From NCBI GenBank assembly GCA_947379895.1, contig CANCPA010000031.1:1-33348 (forward strand): 33,348 nucleotides of DNA, in the 5' to 3' direction. This document shows positions 19,601 to 26,452 of this stretch, one piece after another (positions within the stretch are counted from its first letter, which is position 1; every line of letters begins with the position of its first letter). The notes under the pieces were generated by a model that saw only the letters and a program-made list of their open reading frames with translations, searched no databases and had not been told where the DNA came from. This stretch comes from Chitinophagaceae bacterium. GTDB taxonomy: Bacteria; Bacteroidota; Bacteroidia; Chitinophagales; Chitinophagaceae. A program made the position numbers and the translations under genes.

Positions 19601-22600
19601 TTACATTGCTCATCTAACAAATGCGGTTGGTTGTGATAGTGCTGCTACTTTAAACTTAACTGTAAAAGCTTTGAGTACAAGCACAACAAATGCAAGTATC
19701 TGTGCAGGCGGTTCTTACACCTTCAATGGTACAGTTTACACTACAGCAGGAACTTACGTTGCTCATTTAACAAACTTAGTAGGTTGTGATAGTGCAGCAA
19801 CGCTGAACTTAACAATCAAGGCACTCAGTACAAGTACTACAAATGCAAGCATCTGTGCGGGCGGTTCTTATACCTTTAATGGTACTACTTACACTACAGC
19901 AGGAACTTACGTGGCACATTTGACAAACTCAGTTGGTTGTGATAGTGCTGCTACGCTAAACTTAACAATCAAGGCACTCAGTACAAGTACTACAAATGCA
20001 AGTATCTGTGCCGGCGGTTCTTATAGTTTTAATGGTAATACCTACACGAAGGCAGGTAGCTACGTTGCACATCTGACAAATGCGGTTGGTTGTGATAGTG
20101 CTGCTACGCTTAATTTAACAATCAAGGCTTTGAGTACAAGCACTACAAATGCAAGTATCTGTGCAGGAGCAAGCTATACCTTTAATGGTACTGCTTACAC
20201 TACAGCAGGAACTTATGTTGCTCATTTAACAAATGCGGTTGGTTGTGATAGTGCTGCTACTTTAAACTTAACAGTTAAGGCACTCAGTACAAGTACTACA
20301 AATGCAAGTATCTGTGCAGGAGCAAGCTATACCTTTAATGGTTCTACTTACACTACAGCAGGAACATATGTTGCTCATTTGACAAATGCAGTAGGATGTG
20401 ATAGTGCTGCTACGCTGAACTTAACAATTATGGCACTCAGTACAAGCACTACGAATGCAAGCATCTGTGCCGGTGGTTCTTACACCTTCAATGGTACAGC
20501 TTATACTACAGCAGGTACTTATGTTGCTCATTTAACAAATGCGGTTGGTTGTGATAGTGCTGCTACACTAAATCTAACACTAAAGGCACTCAGTACAAGC
20601 ACTACAAATGCAAGTATCTGTGCAGGTAGTTCTTATATTTTCAATGGTACAGCTTACACTACAGCAGGAACTTACGTTGCTCATTTAACAAACTCGGTTG
20701 GTTGTGATAGTGCTGCTACTTTAAACTTAACAGTTAAGGCACTCAGTACAAGTACTACAAATGCAAGTATCTGTGCAGGTGCAAGCTATATCTTTAATGG
20801 TACTACTTACAATACAGCAGGAACTTATGTAGCACATCTAACAAATGCGGTTGGTTGTGATAGTGCTGCTACGCTGAACTTAACAATCAAGGCATTGAGT
20901 ACAAGCACCACTAATGCAAGTATCTGTGCGGGCGGTTCTTACACCTTCAATGGAATAGCTTACACTACAGCAGGCACTTATGTTGCTCATTTAACAAATG
21001 CGGTTGGTTGTGATAGTGCTGCTACGCTAAACCTAACAATTAAGGCACTCAGTACAAGCACTACAAATGCAAGCATCTGTGCGGGAGCTAGCTATACATT
21101 TAATGGTACTACTTACACTACAGCAGGCACTTATGTTGCTCATTTGACAAATGCAGCAGGATGTGATAGTGCTGCTACGCTAAACTTAACAATAAAAGCC
21201 TTGAGTACAAGCAGTACAAATGCAAGTATCTGTGCCGGCGCAAGCTATACCTTTAATGGTTCTACCTACACTACAGCAGGAACTTACATTGCACATCTAA
21301 CAAATGCGGTTGGTTGTGATAGTGCCGCTACTTTGGTTCTAACTATTAAGGCCTTGAGTACAAGCACTACAAATGCAAGTATCTGCGCAGGCGGTTCTTA
21401 TAGCTTTAATGGTTCTACTTATACTTCAGCAGGAACTTACGTTGCACATCTAACAAATGCGGTTGGTTGTGATAGTGCTGCTACGCTGAACTTAACAATT
21501 AAGGCACTCAGTTCAAGTACTACAAATGCAAGCATCTGTGCAGGTGCAAGCTATATCTTTAATGGTACTACTTACAATACAGCAGGAACTTATGTAGCAC
21601 ATCTAACAAATGCAGTAGGATGTGATAGTACTGCTACACTAAATTTAACAGTTAAGGCACTCAGTACAAGTACTACAAATGCAAGTATCTGTACTGGCGG
21701 TTCTTATACCTTTAATGGTACAGCTTACACTACAGCAGGAACTTATGTTGCTCATTTAACAAACTCGGTTGGTTGTGATAGTGCGGCAACTTTGGTATTG
21801 ACTGTTACACCAACTGTAACACCGACTGTATCTATTACTGCAAGTTCCACAACTATCAGCAGTGGTTCTAGTGTGACATTTATTGCAGCACCACTTAATG
21901 GCGGAGCTACTCCTATGTATCAATGGGTTAAGAATGGTATAAATATTTCAGGTGCCAATTCAGACACATTGATAACCTCGAGCCTGAATAATAAAGACAC
22001 AATTACTTGTATTTTAACAAGTAGTATTGGTTGTGTTACTAGTATTTCGGTTACTTCAAATTCTATTGGAATTACTGTTAATTCTCTATTCACTATTAGC
22101 GGTTCAGTCAAAAATCCTTTGGGTGCAATTATTCCGACTGTTACTGTAAGCTTGAATGGCACGCAGTCTGTTACTACTGATGTAAATGGTAATTATAGTT
22201 TCACAGGGTCACCTGATAGTAGTTTTGTTATTATGCCTTCTAAGAACAATGATAAGACGATTGCTAATGGTGTAAATGGTACTGATATCAGTTTGATTCA
22301 AAGTCATATCTTGAAGAAGGTAATATTTAATGCGCCTTATAAGTTAATAGCTGCTGATGTAAATAGTGATGGTGCTGTAAATGGTACTGATATCGCCTTG
22401 ATTAAATCGTTAATCTTAAAGCGTATTACCAAATTCACTGGCAATAAGTTGTGGGCCTTTGTAGATAGTAGTTATAGTTTCCCTACTCCAACTAAGCCGT
22501 TTCCTTTCCATGACAGTATCAGTATTGCCAAAATTTCGACTAATCAATCAAACCAAAACTTCATTGGGGTTAAATTGGGAGATGTAAACTATGATTGGAA

Positions 22601-23321
22601 TTCAGCTATTTTGGGTGCTAATCTTTCTAGTACATCCATTGAATTATTCAATGATAAAATTGCAGTTAGTCCAGTTGCAACAGAAGTTCGTGTGCCTGTT
22701 AAGGTCAAGAATTTCAAGAACATCATGGGTATGCAATATACTTTGAACTATAATAGTGATGCATTAGAATTGAAAGCTGTTGAAAATAACAGTATTCGTA
22801 TGGATTATAATACTGATTATGCTTCAGAGGGTATGTTGCCAATACTATGGGTAGATGCAGCGAGTGAACCAAAATCATTGGAAGATGGTACTACCTTGTT
22901 CGAGTTGGTATTTAATAAGAAAGGTAATTTAACAAATGAAGACATTAGTCTTACTTCCGATATTACTGCTGCAAGTGCATTCGATGGAAACTACAATACT
23001 GTTGGAATTGTTAAATCGGGTGGAACTATTAGTGATGCTGCCTCTATTGTAAGTTCAGATAGTTGGAATGTAGTTCCAAATCCTACAAAAGATGGATTAG
23101 TAAAAGTAGTTTTATCTCTTGCAAAAGGAAAGAAAGTTCAGTTCGAATTAACATCTCTCGAAGGAAAGTTGTTAATGCAACAAACTACTGTTTTCCCTGT
23201 TGGAAATAGTTCAATTGTTCTTGACCTTCAAAAACAAGTAAGACTAACACCGGGTATCTACTATTTGAAAGCTATCGGTGTTGATGGCGTTAATATTAAA
23301 CAAGTATTATTTGTGAAATAG
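10677..23321 (+). CDS. Giant multidomain T9SS-secreted adhesin-like protein, 4214 aa
   Basis: Start chosen at ATG 10677, not the upstream in-frame TTG at 10614, because it begins a signal peptide (MKSKILLFLLVSFC ... NIFAQ). Approximate order by residue: cadherin-like segment 25-130; 15 Big_2-like modules of ~80 aa to about 1325, each with a GGxWSSSNTAxATV core; two PKD-like domains 1327-1492 (second has WNYGDG); two Ig-like domains 1495-1672; 40 copies of a 51-aa repeat 1673-3712; another Ig-like domain 3713-3803; carboxypeptidase-regulatory-like stalk 3804-3858; dockerin-like pair 3860-3918; cohesin-like domain ~3989-4121; T9SS type A sorting domain 4130-4214 (NVVPNPTKDG ... PGIYYLK). Predicted to be exported by Sec then T9SS and attached to or released from the surface; adhesion is inferred from architecture only. 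No catalytic domain is seen. The mass is roughly 420 kDa. Confidence 0.93.
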   Translation: MKSKILLFLLVSFCFSLNIFAQTASPSFIGGANQSLTICENASSYVIDSYFSTYDNTNGLTLTYSIVTPPIHGTLHGFPGSGSSNSGVFNPSGFNYSPTTGYSGSDNFQIRVSDGISSAITSVSVTINTLPTISAITGTPYVCGANSSTLSNASTGGKWTSNSINATVDSLTGVVTGAYVGSATITYTVTNASGCSATASTNFVVSGTPLVASITGTGTVCVGLTTTLADATANGVWSSSNTNAATVNSSGVVTGVAAGAGGATISYTITNSYGCSGASTRNVTVSNSPTVNAITAAVTKVCVGSTITMTDNTFGGTWSSSNTALATVVSRGGFPSTATITGVSAGTDTILYTTTNGNGCSASSKVAITVGAIPVVGAINGTKTVCAKSTTQLSNTTSGGVWTTSSAAIATVSLSGLVTGVTAGNATITYTVTNATGCSTAVTTTVTVVAAPVVAAITGTNTTCVGSTTTLADATAGGTWTSSNDAIATVNTTGTVTGNAFGTDTIYYTVTGPSCNTTVSYPVTVSSGIVVPAIGGVSSVCTGSTATLTDATNGGVWSSSNTAVATVNASGVVTPVAIGLTVIKYTLGIGTCTGSAIKNVTINATPVLTDNNIVSTTICSSDSVLLTNTTSGGVWSTNNAAVATVSQTGLVKGVSATTLTTGIVYTVTNAYGCSATKSSNITVNAKPAAFTITGTNATCIGTSTGYSTSGNGGAWATSNSAVLRLTNTGNNATITGLTAGNSTVSYTVSNGVCSTVSSTVVTVGATVTVSPIQGASTVCVGTNSTYTDSTTGSGLGGAAWSVINGTGTATIGGTGALSPSTAGTVTVKYTYTRGACTGSDSKVVTIYPVPTVSAITGTTTVCVGNTTTLSDGTSGGKWSSGNTAQLVIDSLTGVATGVARSFAGVTVTYKYTNAGGCSASASTSVTVNAGTVLRANTGTTSLCAGSTTTLANTTAGGTWSSSNTAIATVNGSGVVSGVAAGTVVIQYLITTGGCPSYANSTITVNALPTVLATTGNSSSCAGSATALVNSSTIPTGGTGIWSSTNTSLATVSATGIVTTIAAGIDTINYKVTNTNTGCTNTAILPFTINANPVVAAISSAGTTVCVGSTLALTDATSGGTWGINDTSLAKISASGVVSGNKVGDVVVTYTVSKNGCTTIVYGNGTVEPLPVVAAITGTTTLCQASTSKLSSTTTGGVWTSSDTSIAKVDAAGTLTGIGAGNATITYTVTSIYGCVTAVTTTVKINPLPVVAAITGNAAICFGGTQTLGETTTGGVWSSVNTSIANINNTGLFTPVTIGVDTINYTVTNLFNCITTVSKVITINATPVASFTVNKVSQCLSGNLFVFNNTSTISAGSITYSWTIDGKNFTTTSPTYTFAIAGKYIVKLVVTSGTGCTDSVSQTITVNPQPVPTFTINNANQCLTGNSFVLTNGSTIASGTETFSWNYGDGTAVSTTTNPTHAYTKAGSYSIVLTATSDSSCVDSTSQIVTLTANVTPTVSISASATSICAGTSVTFTATPVNGGTTPAYQWKKNGVIVGTNSSVYSNNSLANGEVITCVLTSNVTCVTASTATSNSVTMAVAQYATPSVSISATSTTICTGTSVTFTATPSNGGVTPAYQWQKNGVNVGTNSTTYTIASLVDNDKITCILTSSVTCVTSKTATSNTVTITVNQPTTSTTNASICAGGSYSFNGTTYTTAGTYVAHLTNSVGCDSAATLNLTVKSLSTSTTNASICAGGSYTFNGTAYTTAGTYVAHLTNAVGCDSAATLVLTIKSLSTSTTNASICAGGSYTFNGTTYTKAGTYIAHLTNAVGCDSAATLNLTIKALSTSTTNASICAGASYTFNGTAYTTAGTYVAHLTNSVGCDSTATLNLTVKALSTSTTNASICAGGSYTFNGTAYTTAGTYVAHLTNAVGCDSAATLVLTIKALSTSTTNASICAGGSYSFNGTSYTTAGTYVAHLTNAVGCDSTATLNLTVKALSTSTTNASICAGASYTFNGTTYTTAGTYVAHLTNAVGCDSAATLNLTIKALSTSTTNASICAGASYTFNGTAYTTAGTYVAHLTNAVGCDSAATLNLTIKALSTSTTNASICAGGSYSFNGTTYTKAGSYVAHLTNAVGCDSAATLVLTIKSLSTSTTNASICAGASYTFNGTAYTTAGTYVAHLTNAVGCDSAATLNLTIKALSTSTTNASICAGASYSFNGTTYTKAGSYVAHLTNAVGCDSAATLNLTIKALSTSTTNASICAGASYTFNGTAYTTAGTYVAHLTNSVGCDSAATLNLTIKALSTSTTNASICAGGSYSFNGTAYTTAGTYIVHLTNAVGCDSAATLNLTVKALSTSTTNASICSGASYSFNGTTYTKSGSYVAHLTNAVGCDSAATLNLTVKALSSSTTNASICAGGSYSFNGTTYTKAGSYVAHLTNAVGCDSAATLNLTIKALSTSTTNASICAGASYTFNGIAYTTAGTYVAHLTNSVGCDSAATLNLTVKALSTSTTNASICAGASYTFNGTTYTTAGTYVAHLTNAVGCDSAARLNLTIKVVSTSTTNASICAGSSYIFNGTTYTTAGTYVAHLTNAVGCDSAATLNLTLKALSTSTTNASICAGGSYTFNGTTYTTAGTYVAHLTNAVGCDSAATLNLTIKALSTSTTNASICAGASYTFNGTAYTTAGTYVAHLTNAVGCDSAATLNLAIKALSTSTTNASICAGASYTFNGTTYTTAGTYVAHLTNAVGCDSAATLVLTIKALSTSTTNASICAGSSYTFNGTTYTQAGSYVAHLTNSVGCDSAATLNLSIKALSTSTSNVSICAGASYIFNGSTYTTAGTYVAHLTNAVGCDSAATLNLTIKALSTSTTNASICAGASYTFNGSTYTTAGTYVAHLTNAVGCDSAATLVLTNKALSTSTTNANICAGASYTFNGTAYTIAGTYVAHLTNAVGCDSAATLVLTIKALSTSTTNASICAGASYTFNGTTYTKAGTYIAHLTNAVGCDSAATLNLTVKALSTSTTNASICAGGSYTFNGTVYTTAGTYVAHLTNLVGCDSAATLNLTIKALSTSTTNASICAGGSYTFNGTTYTTAGTYVAHLTNSVGCDSAATLNLTIKALSTSTTNASICAGGSYSFNGNTYTKAGSYVAHLTNAVGCDSAATLNLTIKALSTSTTNASICAGASYTFNGTAYTTAGTYVAHLTNAVGCDSAATLNLTVKALSTSTTNASICAGASYTFNGSTYTTAGTYVAHLTNAVGCDSAATLNLTIMALSTSTTNASICAGGSYTFNGTAYTTAGTYVAHLTNAVGCDSAATLNLTLKALSTSTTNASICAGSSYIFNGTAYTTAGTYVAHLTNSVGCDSAATLNLTVKALSTSTTNASICAGASYIFNGTTYNTAGTYVAHLTNAVGCDSAATLNLTIKALSTSTTNASICAGGSYTFNGIAYTTAGTYVAHLTNAVGCDSAATLNLTIKALSTSTTNASICAGASYTFNGTTYTTAGTYVAHLTNAAGCDSAATLNLTIKALSTSSTNASICAGASYTFNGSTYTTAGTYIAHLTNAVGCDSAATLVLTIKALSTSTTNASICAGGSYSFNGSTYTSAGTYVAHLTNAVGCDSAATLNLTIKALSSSTTNASICAGASYIFNGTTYNTAGTYVAHLTNAVGCDSTATLNLTVKALSTSTTNASICTGGSYTFNGTAYTTAGTYVAHLTNSVGCDSAATLVLTVTPTVTPTVSITASSTTISSGSSVTFIAAPLNGGATPMYQWVKNGINISGANSDTLITSSLNNKDTITCILTSSIGCVTSISVTSNSIGITVNSLFTISGSVKNPLGAIIPTVTVSLNGTQSVTTDVNGNYSFTGSPDSSFVIMPSKNNDKTIANGVNGTDISLIQSHILKKVIFNAPYKLIAADVNSDGAVNGTDIALIKSLILKRITKFTGNKLWAFVDSSYSFPTPTKPFPFHDSISIAKISTNQSNQNFIGVKLGDVNYDWNSAILGANLSSTSIELFNDKIAVSPVATEVRVPVKVKNFKNIMGMQYTLNYNSDALELKAVENNSIRMDYNTDYASEGMLPILWVDAASEPKSLEDGTTLFELVFNKKGNLTNEDISLTSDITAASAFDGNYNTVGIVKSGGTISDAASIVSSDSWNVVPNPTKDGLVKVVLSLAKGKKVQFELTSLEGKLLMQQTTVFPVGNSSIVLDLQKQVRLTPGIYYLKAIGVDGVNIKQVLFVK
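15693..21812 (+). repeat. 40 x 153-bp coding tandem repeat (51 aa per unit) in the giant gene
   Basis: Forty units counted in translation fill 6120 bp exactly, so no unit has an insertion or deletion. A typical unit has the features LSTSTTNASICAG, SYTFNGTAYTTAG, TYVAHLTNAVGCDS and AATLNLTIK. Each carries two cysteines, in ICAG and GCDS, about 28 residues apart. Variation is confined to a few positions: G/A/S after ICAG, T/S/I before FNG, T/A/S before YT, TTAGT versus TKAGS, NAV versus NSV, LNLT versus LVLT, TIK versus TVK. The two edge units (1 and 40) differ most at their outer ends. Such two-Cys beta modules occur in large Bacteroidota surface proteins. Confidence 0.97.
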
Positions 23322-23350
23322 TATTTCAATACAATATTGAGAATAGATTG

Positions 23351-23386
23351 GCCGCCTCTGAATTTTCAGGGGCGGCTTTTTATTTT
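23351..23386 (+). terminator. Terminator of the giant gene
   Basis: GCCGCCTCTGA pairs with TCAGGGGCGGC (one mismatch) around a short loop, followed by TTTTTATTTT. The stem is 29 bp after the stop at 23321. It is the strongest GC-rich terminator in the window. Confidence 0.9.
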
Positions 23387-23454
23387 AAGTCTGATTTTTC
23401 GCTAAAATATTGGACCACTAAAATAATTGAAGATGTGAGTTTCGAAGTTCCCCT

Positions 23455-23462
23455 TATTTTTG
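23455..23462 (+). promoter_or_regulatory. -7 promoter element of tgt, four bases before the ATG
   Basis: TATTTTTG fits TAnnTTTG. Only TCCG separates it from the tgt ATG at 23467, so transcription would start at or next to the start codon. Confidence 0.45.
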
Positions 23463-23466
23463 TCCG

Positions 23467-24606
23467 ATGGCTGCATTACAATTTAATCTTCAAAATACAG
23501 ACACAAACAGTAAAGCAAGGGCAGGTGTTATAACTACCGATCATGGCGTTATTAATACTCCTATTTTCATGCCTGTAGGAACGGTGGGAAGTGTGAAAGC
23601 TGTTACACAATTGCAACTAAAAGAGGAGGTAAAGGCTCAAATTATTCTTGGAAATACATATCACCTTTATTTACGTCCCGGAACTGAAGTACTCGAAGCA
23701 GCAGGTGGATTACATAAATTTAATGGTTGGGATCGTCCAATACTTACAGATAGTGGGGGATATCAAGTTTTTTCTTTGGCTGCAAACAGGAAGCTTACCG
23801 AAGACGGAGCTTTATTTCAGAGTCATATTGACGGTAGCAGGCATTTGTTTTCTCCCGAAAGAGTAATGGATATTCAACGTAGTATTGGTGGTGATATTAT
23901 CATGGCATTTGATGAATGCCCTCCTTACCCTAGTGATTACAAGTATGCCCAAAAAAGTATGGAGCTTACCCACCGTTGGTTAGATAGATGCTTTAAACGA
24001 TTAGAGGAAACTCCCGATAAATATGGCTATACACAAAATCTTTTTCCAATTGTTCAAGGAAGTACTTATAAGGATTTGCGAGTTGCTGCTTCTCAATTTG
24101 TAGCAGATAAAAATGCAACAGGTAATGCAATAGGAGGGTTGAGTGTAGGTGAACCCGAAGAGATGATGTATGAATTTACTGAATTGTGTTGCGATTATTT
24201 ACCCGTTAGTAAACCACGTTATTTGATGGGTGTGGGTAATCCTTGGAATATTTTGGAGAATATATCACTTGGGGTAGATATGTTCGACTGTGTGATGCCT
24301 ACTCGAAATGGTCGGAATGGGATGTTATTTACTTCGAAGGGTGTAATTAATATTCGTAATAAGAAATGGGCAACAGATTTTAGTTGTATTGATGATGGTA
24401 TTCCTTGTCATACTAGCCAATATTATTCAAAAGCCTATTTGAGACATTTATTTGTTGCCAACGAAATTCTAGCTTTGCAAATTGCTAGCATCCATAATCT
24501 TTCTTTTTATTTGTGGTTAGTGACCGAAGCTAGAGAGCAGATTCTACAAAATACCTTTCATAGTTGGAAGATTGAAATGATTGAAATTTTGAAACAACGA
24601 TTGTAG
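23467..24606 (+). CDS. tgt: tRNA-guanine transglycosylase Tgt
   Basis: The 379-aa protein matches bacterial Tgt throughout: catalytic-site Asp95 in TDSGGYQVFS, MAFDECPP, IVQGSTY, GGLSVGEP, and the nucleophile Asp274 in MFDCVMPTRNGRNG. It exchanges G34 for preQ1 in tRNAs with GUN anticodons (Tyr, His, Asn, Asp), the first step of queuosine insertion; a tRNA-Tyr(GTA) lies later in this window. The zinc site is odd. The usual CxCxxC ahead of YSRAYLRHL aligns with I-P-C-H-T-S before QYYSKAYLRHL, leaving Cys314 and His327 but not the other two cysteines. A nearby Cys307 does not align. I believe Bacteroidota Tgt proteins often lack this site, so the enzyme may still be active. It follows the giant gene's terminator and has its own promoter. 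Confidence 0.95.
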   Translation: MAALQFNLQNTDTNSKARAGVITTDHGVINTPIFMPVGTVGSVKAVTQLQLKEEVKAQIILGNTYHLYLRPGTEVLEAAGGLHKFNGWDRPILTDSGGYQVFSLAANRKLTEDGALFQSHIDGSRHLFSPERVMDIQRSIGGDIIMAFDECPPYPSDYKYAQKSMELTHRWLDRCFKRLEETPDKYGYTQNLFPIVQGSTYKDLRVAASQFVADKNATGNAIGGLSVGEPEEMMYEFTELCCDYLPVSKPRYLMGVGNPWNILENISLGVDMFDCVMPTRNGRNGMLFTSKGVINIRNKKWATDFSCIDDGIPCHTSQYYSKAYLRHLFVANEILALQIASIHNLSFYLWLVTEAREQILQNTFHSWKIEMIEILKQRL

Positions 24607-24844
24607 TGGTATGTATATATACCTAAAAAAACAGGATGATTTATGCATATAAGCCCTACGATTTAAAGTGTATAGTCGTTCTAACTCATCTATTTTATCA
24701 AACAAAAGTTTTTTTACAGATGTACACTGTTAATAATTCTAGTTTATCAGTTTACCTCCAATTAGTTTTGCCATAATTAACACAAAAGATTCAAATAGAC
24801 CTCAATGTTTAGTCGATTATATTCTTAATAAATTTTAGCTTCTT
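24607..24844. other. Intergenic region after tgt, no gene seen
   Basis: AT-rich sequence without coding potential or a clear terminator. It leads into the 21-bp hairpin array. Confidence 0.5.
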
Positions 24845-24951
24845 CTCAATAATAGAGCACAAATTGACAATAAGTGCTCTATTATTGAGAGTTTGACATC
24901 TATTATTGTCAATAAGTGACCACTTATTGTCAATTTGTGGTCTCTTATTTA
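24845..24951. repeat. 21-bp array 3 (5 units) forming long hairpins
   Basis: Five 21-bp units begin at 24847, 24868, 24889, 24910 and 24931, sharing CAATAAG at the start and TTATTG at the end. Units are themselves near-palindromic: CAATAAGTG at 24910-24918 pairs with CACTTATTG at 24921-24929 across two bases. Adjacent units are also complementary: CTCAATAATAGAGCAC at 24845-24860 pairs perfectly over 16 bp with 24874-24889 around a 13-nt loop. GACCAC (24918-24923) can pair alternatively with GTGGTC (24937-24942). The array begins 241 bp beyond the tgt stop. Function unknown; a transcription terminator or protein-binding array are possibilities. Confidence 0.88.
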
Positions 24952-25133
24952 AAGGAAGAATATGTTTATAGAGAACTAACCCCCTTTTTTTTTGAGAAAT
25001 TGAGAGGCAAATGGTCTTTTTTATTTTAATAAGATTGCTTTCCTTCAATATACTAGTATAGATATATTTTCAAGACAAAAAACATTTATACACCCATATA
25101 ATTTTCGTTGAATGTCTGCAAACGATAAGTAGT
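24952..25133. other. Intergenic region upstream of tyrS
   Basis: AT-rich, without a gene. It ends in the tyrS promoter box. Confidence 0.45.
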
Positions 25134-25141
25134 TACTTTTG
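25134..25141 (+). promoter_or_regulatory. -7 promoter element of tyrS
   Basis: TACTTTTG matches TAnnTTTG, 18 nt before the ATG at 25160. A TTG at 25108-25110 is a possible -33 element, but the 23-nt gap is longer than usual. Confidence 0.5.
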
Positions 25142-25159
25142 CGTCAAATAAATTTAAAG

Positions 25160-26443
25160 ATGACACTGATTGAAGAACTTCGTTGGAGAGGCATGTTGCA
25201 AGATATTATGCCAGGAACAGAAGAACAATTAAATAAGGAAATGACGAGTGCCTATATTGGTTTCGATCCTACTTCTGATAGTCTACATATAGGTAGTCTA
25301 GTCCCCATTCTTTTATTGGTACATCTACAAACGGCAGGACATAAACCGATTGCTTTAGTAGGTGGTGCCACGGGAATGGTGGGCGATCCGAGTGGAAAAA
25401 GCGAGGAGAGGAACTTATTAAGTGAAGATATATTACAGCATAATCAAGCGGGTGTAAAAAGGCAATTAGAACGTTTCCTAGACTTTGATGCTTCTAAACC
25501 AAATGCTGCCGAAATGGTCAACAATTATGATTGGTTTAAAGAAATTGATTTTCTTGGATTTATCAGAGATATTGGCAAACATATTACTGTCAACTATATG
25601 ATGAGTAAGGATAGTGTGAAGAAAAGAATTGAGGGCGAGAGTGGTATTAGTTTCACTGAATTTACGTATCAGTTAATTCAAGGATATGATTTTTATTGGT
25701 TATACAAGAATAAGAATTGTAAACTTCAAATGGGAGGAAGCGATCAGTGGGGAAATATAACTACAGGAACCGAATTGATTCGTAGAAAAGGTGGAGGAGA
25801 AGCATTTGCATTTACTTGCCCACTTGTTACAAAAGCAGATGGAGGTAAATTTGGTAAAACAGAAAAAGGTAATATTTGGCTTGACAGTAAAAAAACAAGT
25901 CCTTATCAATTCTATCAGTTTTGGTTAAATGCTAGCGATGATGATGCAAAACGTTGGATTAAACTGTTTACCTTATTATCAAAGGAGACTATTGATGGAT
26001 TAATTGCGGAACATGATGCTGCACCACATCTTAGAAGTTTACAAAAGACTTTGGCAGAACAATTAACCGTATTTGTTCATAGTAGGGAAGACTATGATTT
26101 TGCAGTTAAGGCAAGCGAAATATTATTTAGTAATGATACTGCCGAGATATTGCAATCGCTTAATGAAGAGCAATTGTTGCAGGTTTTAGAGGGGGTGCCA
26201 ACTGTTTCTATTAGTAAACAGAAGCTAGCAGAAGAATATGATTTGATTAGTTTTTTGGCAGAAACTCAAATTTTCCCAAGCAAAGGAGAAGCCAAGAAAA
26301 TGTTGCAAGCGGGCGGTTTGGCTATTAATAAGATAAAAATCTCTTTAGAGAAATCTGTTATAAATACAACTGATTTATTACAAGAAAAATACATTTTGTT
26401 GCAAAAAGGCAAGAAGAATTATTATTTGGTAATATCAGGGTAG
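25160..26443 (+). CDS. tyrS: Tyrosyl-tRNA synthetase
   Basis: The protein is 427 aa from ATG 25160. An in-frame TTG at 25139 overlaps the -7 box and is rejected as start. Class I signatures are HIGS (43-46) in [11 protein letters not shown] and KFGKT (230-234), the usual TyrRS form of KMSKS. The tyrosine-pocket motifs YIGFDPT and [12 protein letters not shown] and the conserved GGSDQWGN are all present. An S4 RNA-binding domain forms about residues 355-427 ([22 protein letters not shown]). It charges tRNA-Tyr with tyrosine in the cytoplasm. Its cognate tRNA-Tyr(GTA) lies at 32845-32927. I see no T-box or other leader element in the short 5' UTR. Confidence 0.97.
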   Translation: MTLIEELRWRGMLQDIMPGTEEQLNKEMTSAYIGFDPTSDSLHIGSLVPILLLVHLQTAGHKPIALVGGATGMVGDPSGKSEERNLLSEDILQHNQAGVKRQLERFLDFDASKPNAAEMVNNYDWFKEIDFLGFIRDIGKHITVNYMMSKDSVKKRIEGESGISFTEFTYQLIQGYDFYWLYKNKNCKLQMGGSDQWGNITTGTELIRRKGGGEAFAFTCPLVTKADGGKFGKTEKGNIWLDSKKTSPYQFYQFWLNASDDDAKRWIKLFTLLSKETIDGLIAEHDAAPHLRSLQKTLAEQLTVFVHSREDYDFAVKASEILFSNDTAEILQSLNEEQLLQVLEGVPTVSISKQKLAEEYDLISFLAETQIFPSKGEAKKMLQAGGLAINKIKISLEKSVINTTDLLQEKYILLQKGKKNYYLVISG

Positions 26444-26452
26444 CAGGAAGTG

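Noticed and set aside
24809-25048. Minus-strand open frame of 79 codons over array 3
   Set aside because: The same effect: a 7-residue repeat produced by the 21-bp units and hairpins. No promoter or domain.
25139-25159. TTG start for tyrS
   Set aside because: It overlaps the TACTTTTG promoter box; the ATG at 25160 starts the conserved TyrRS N terminus.
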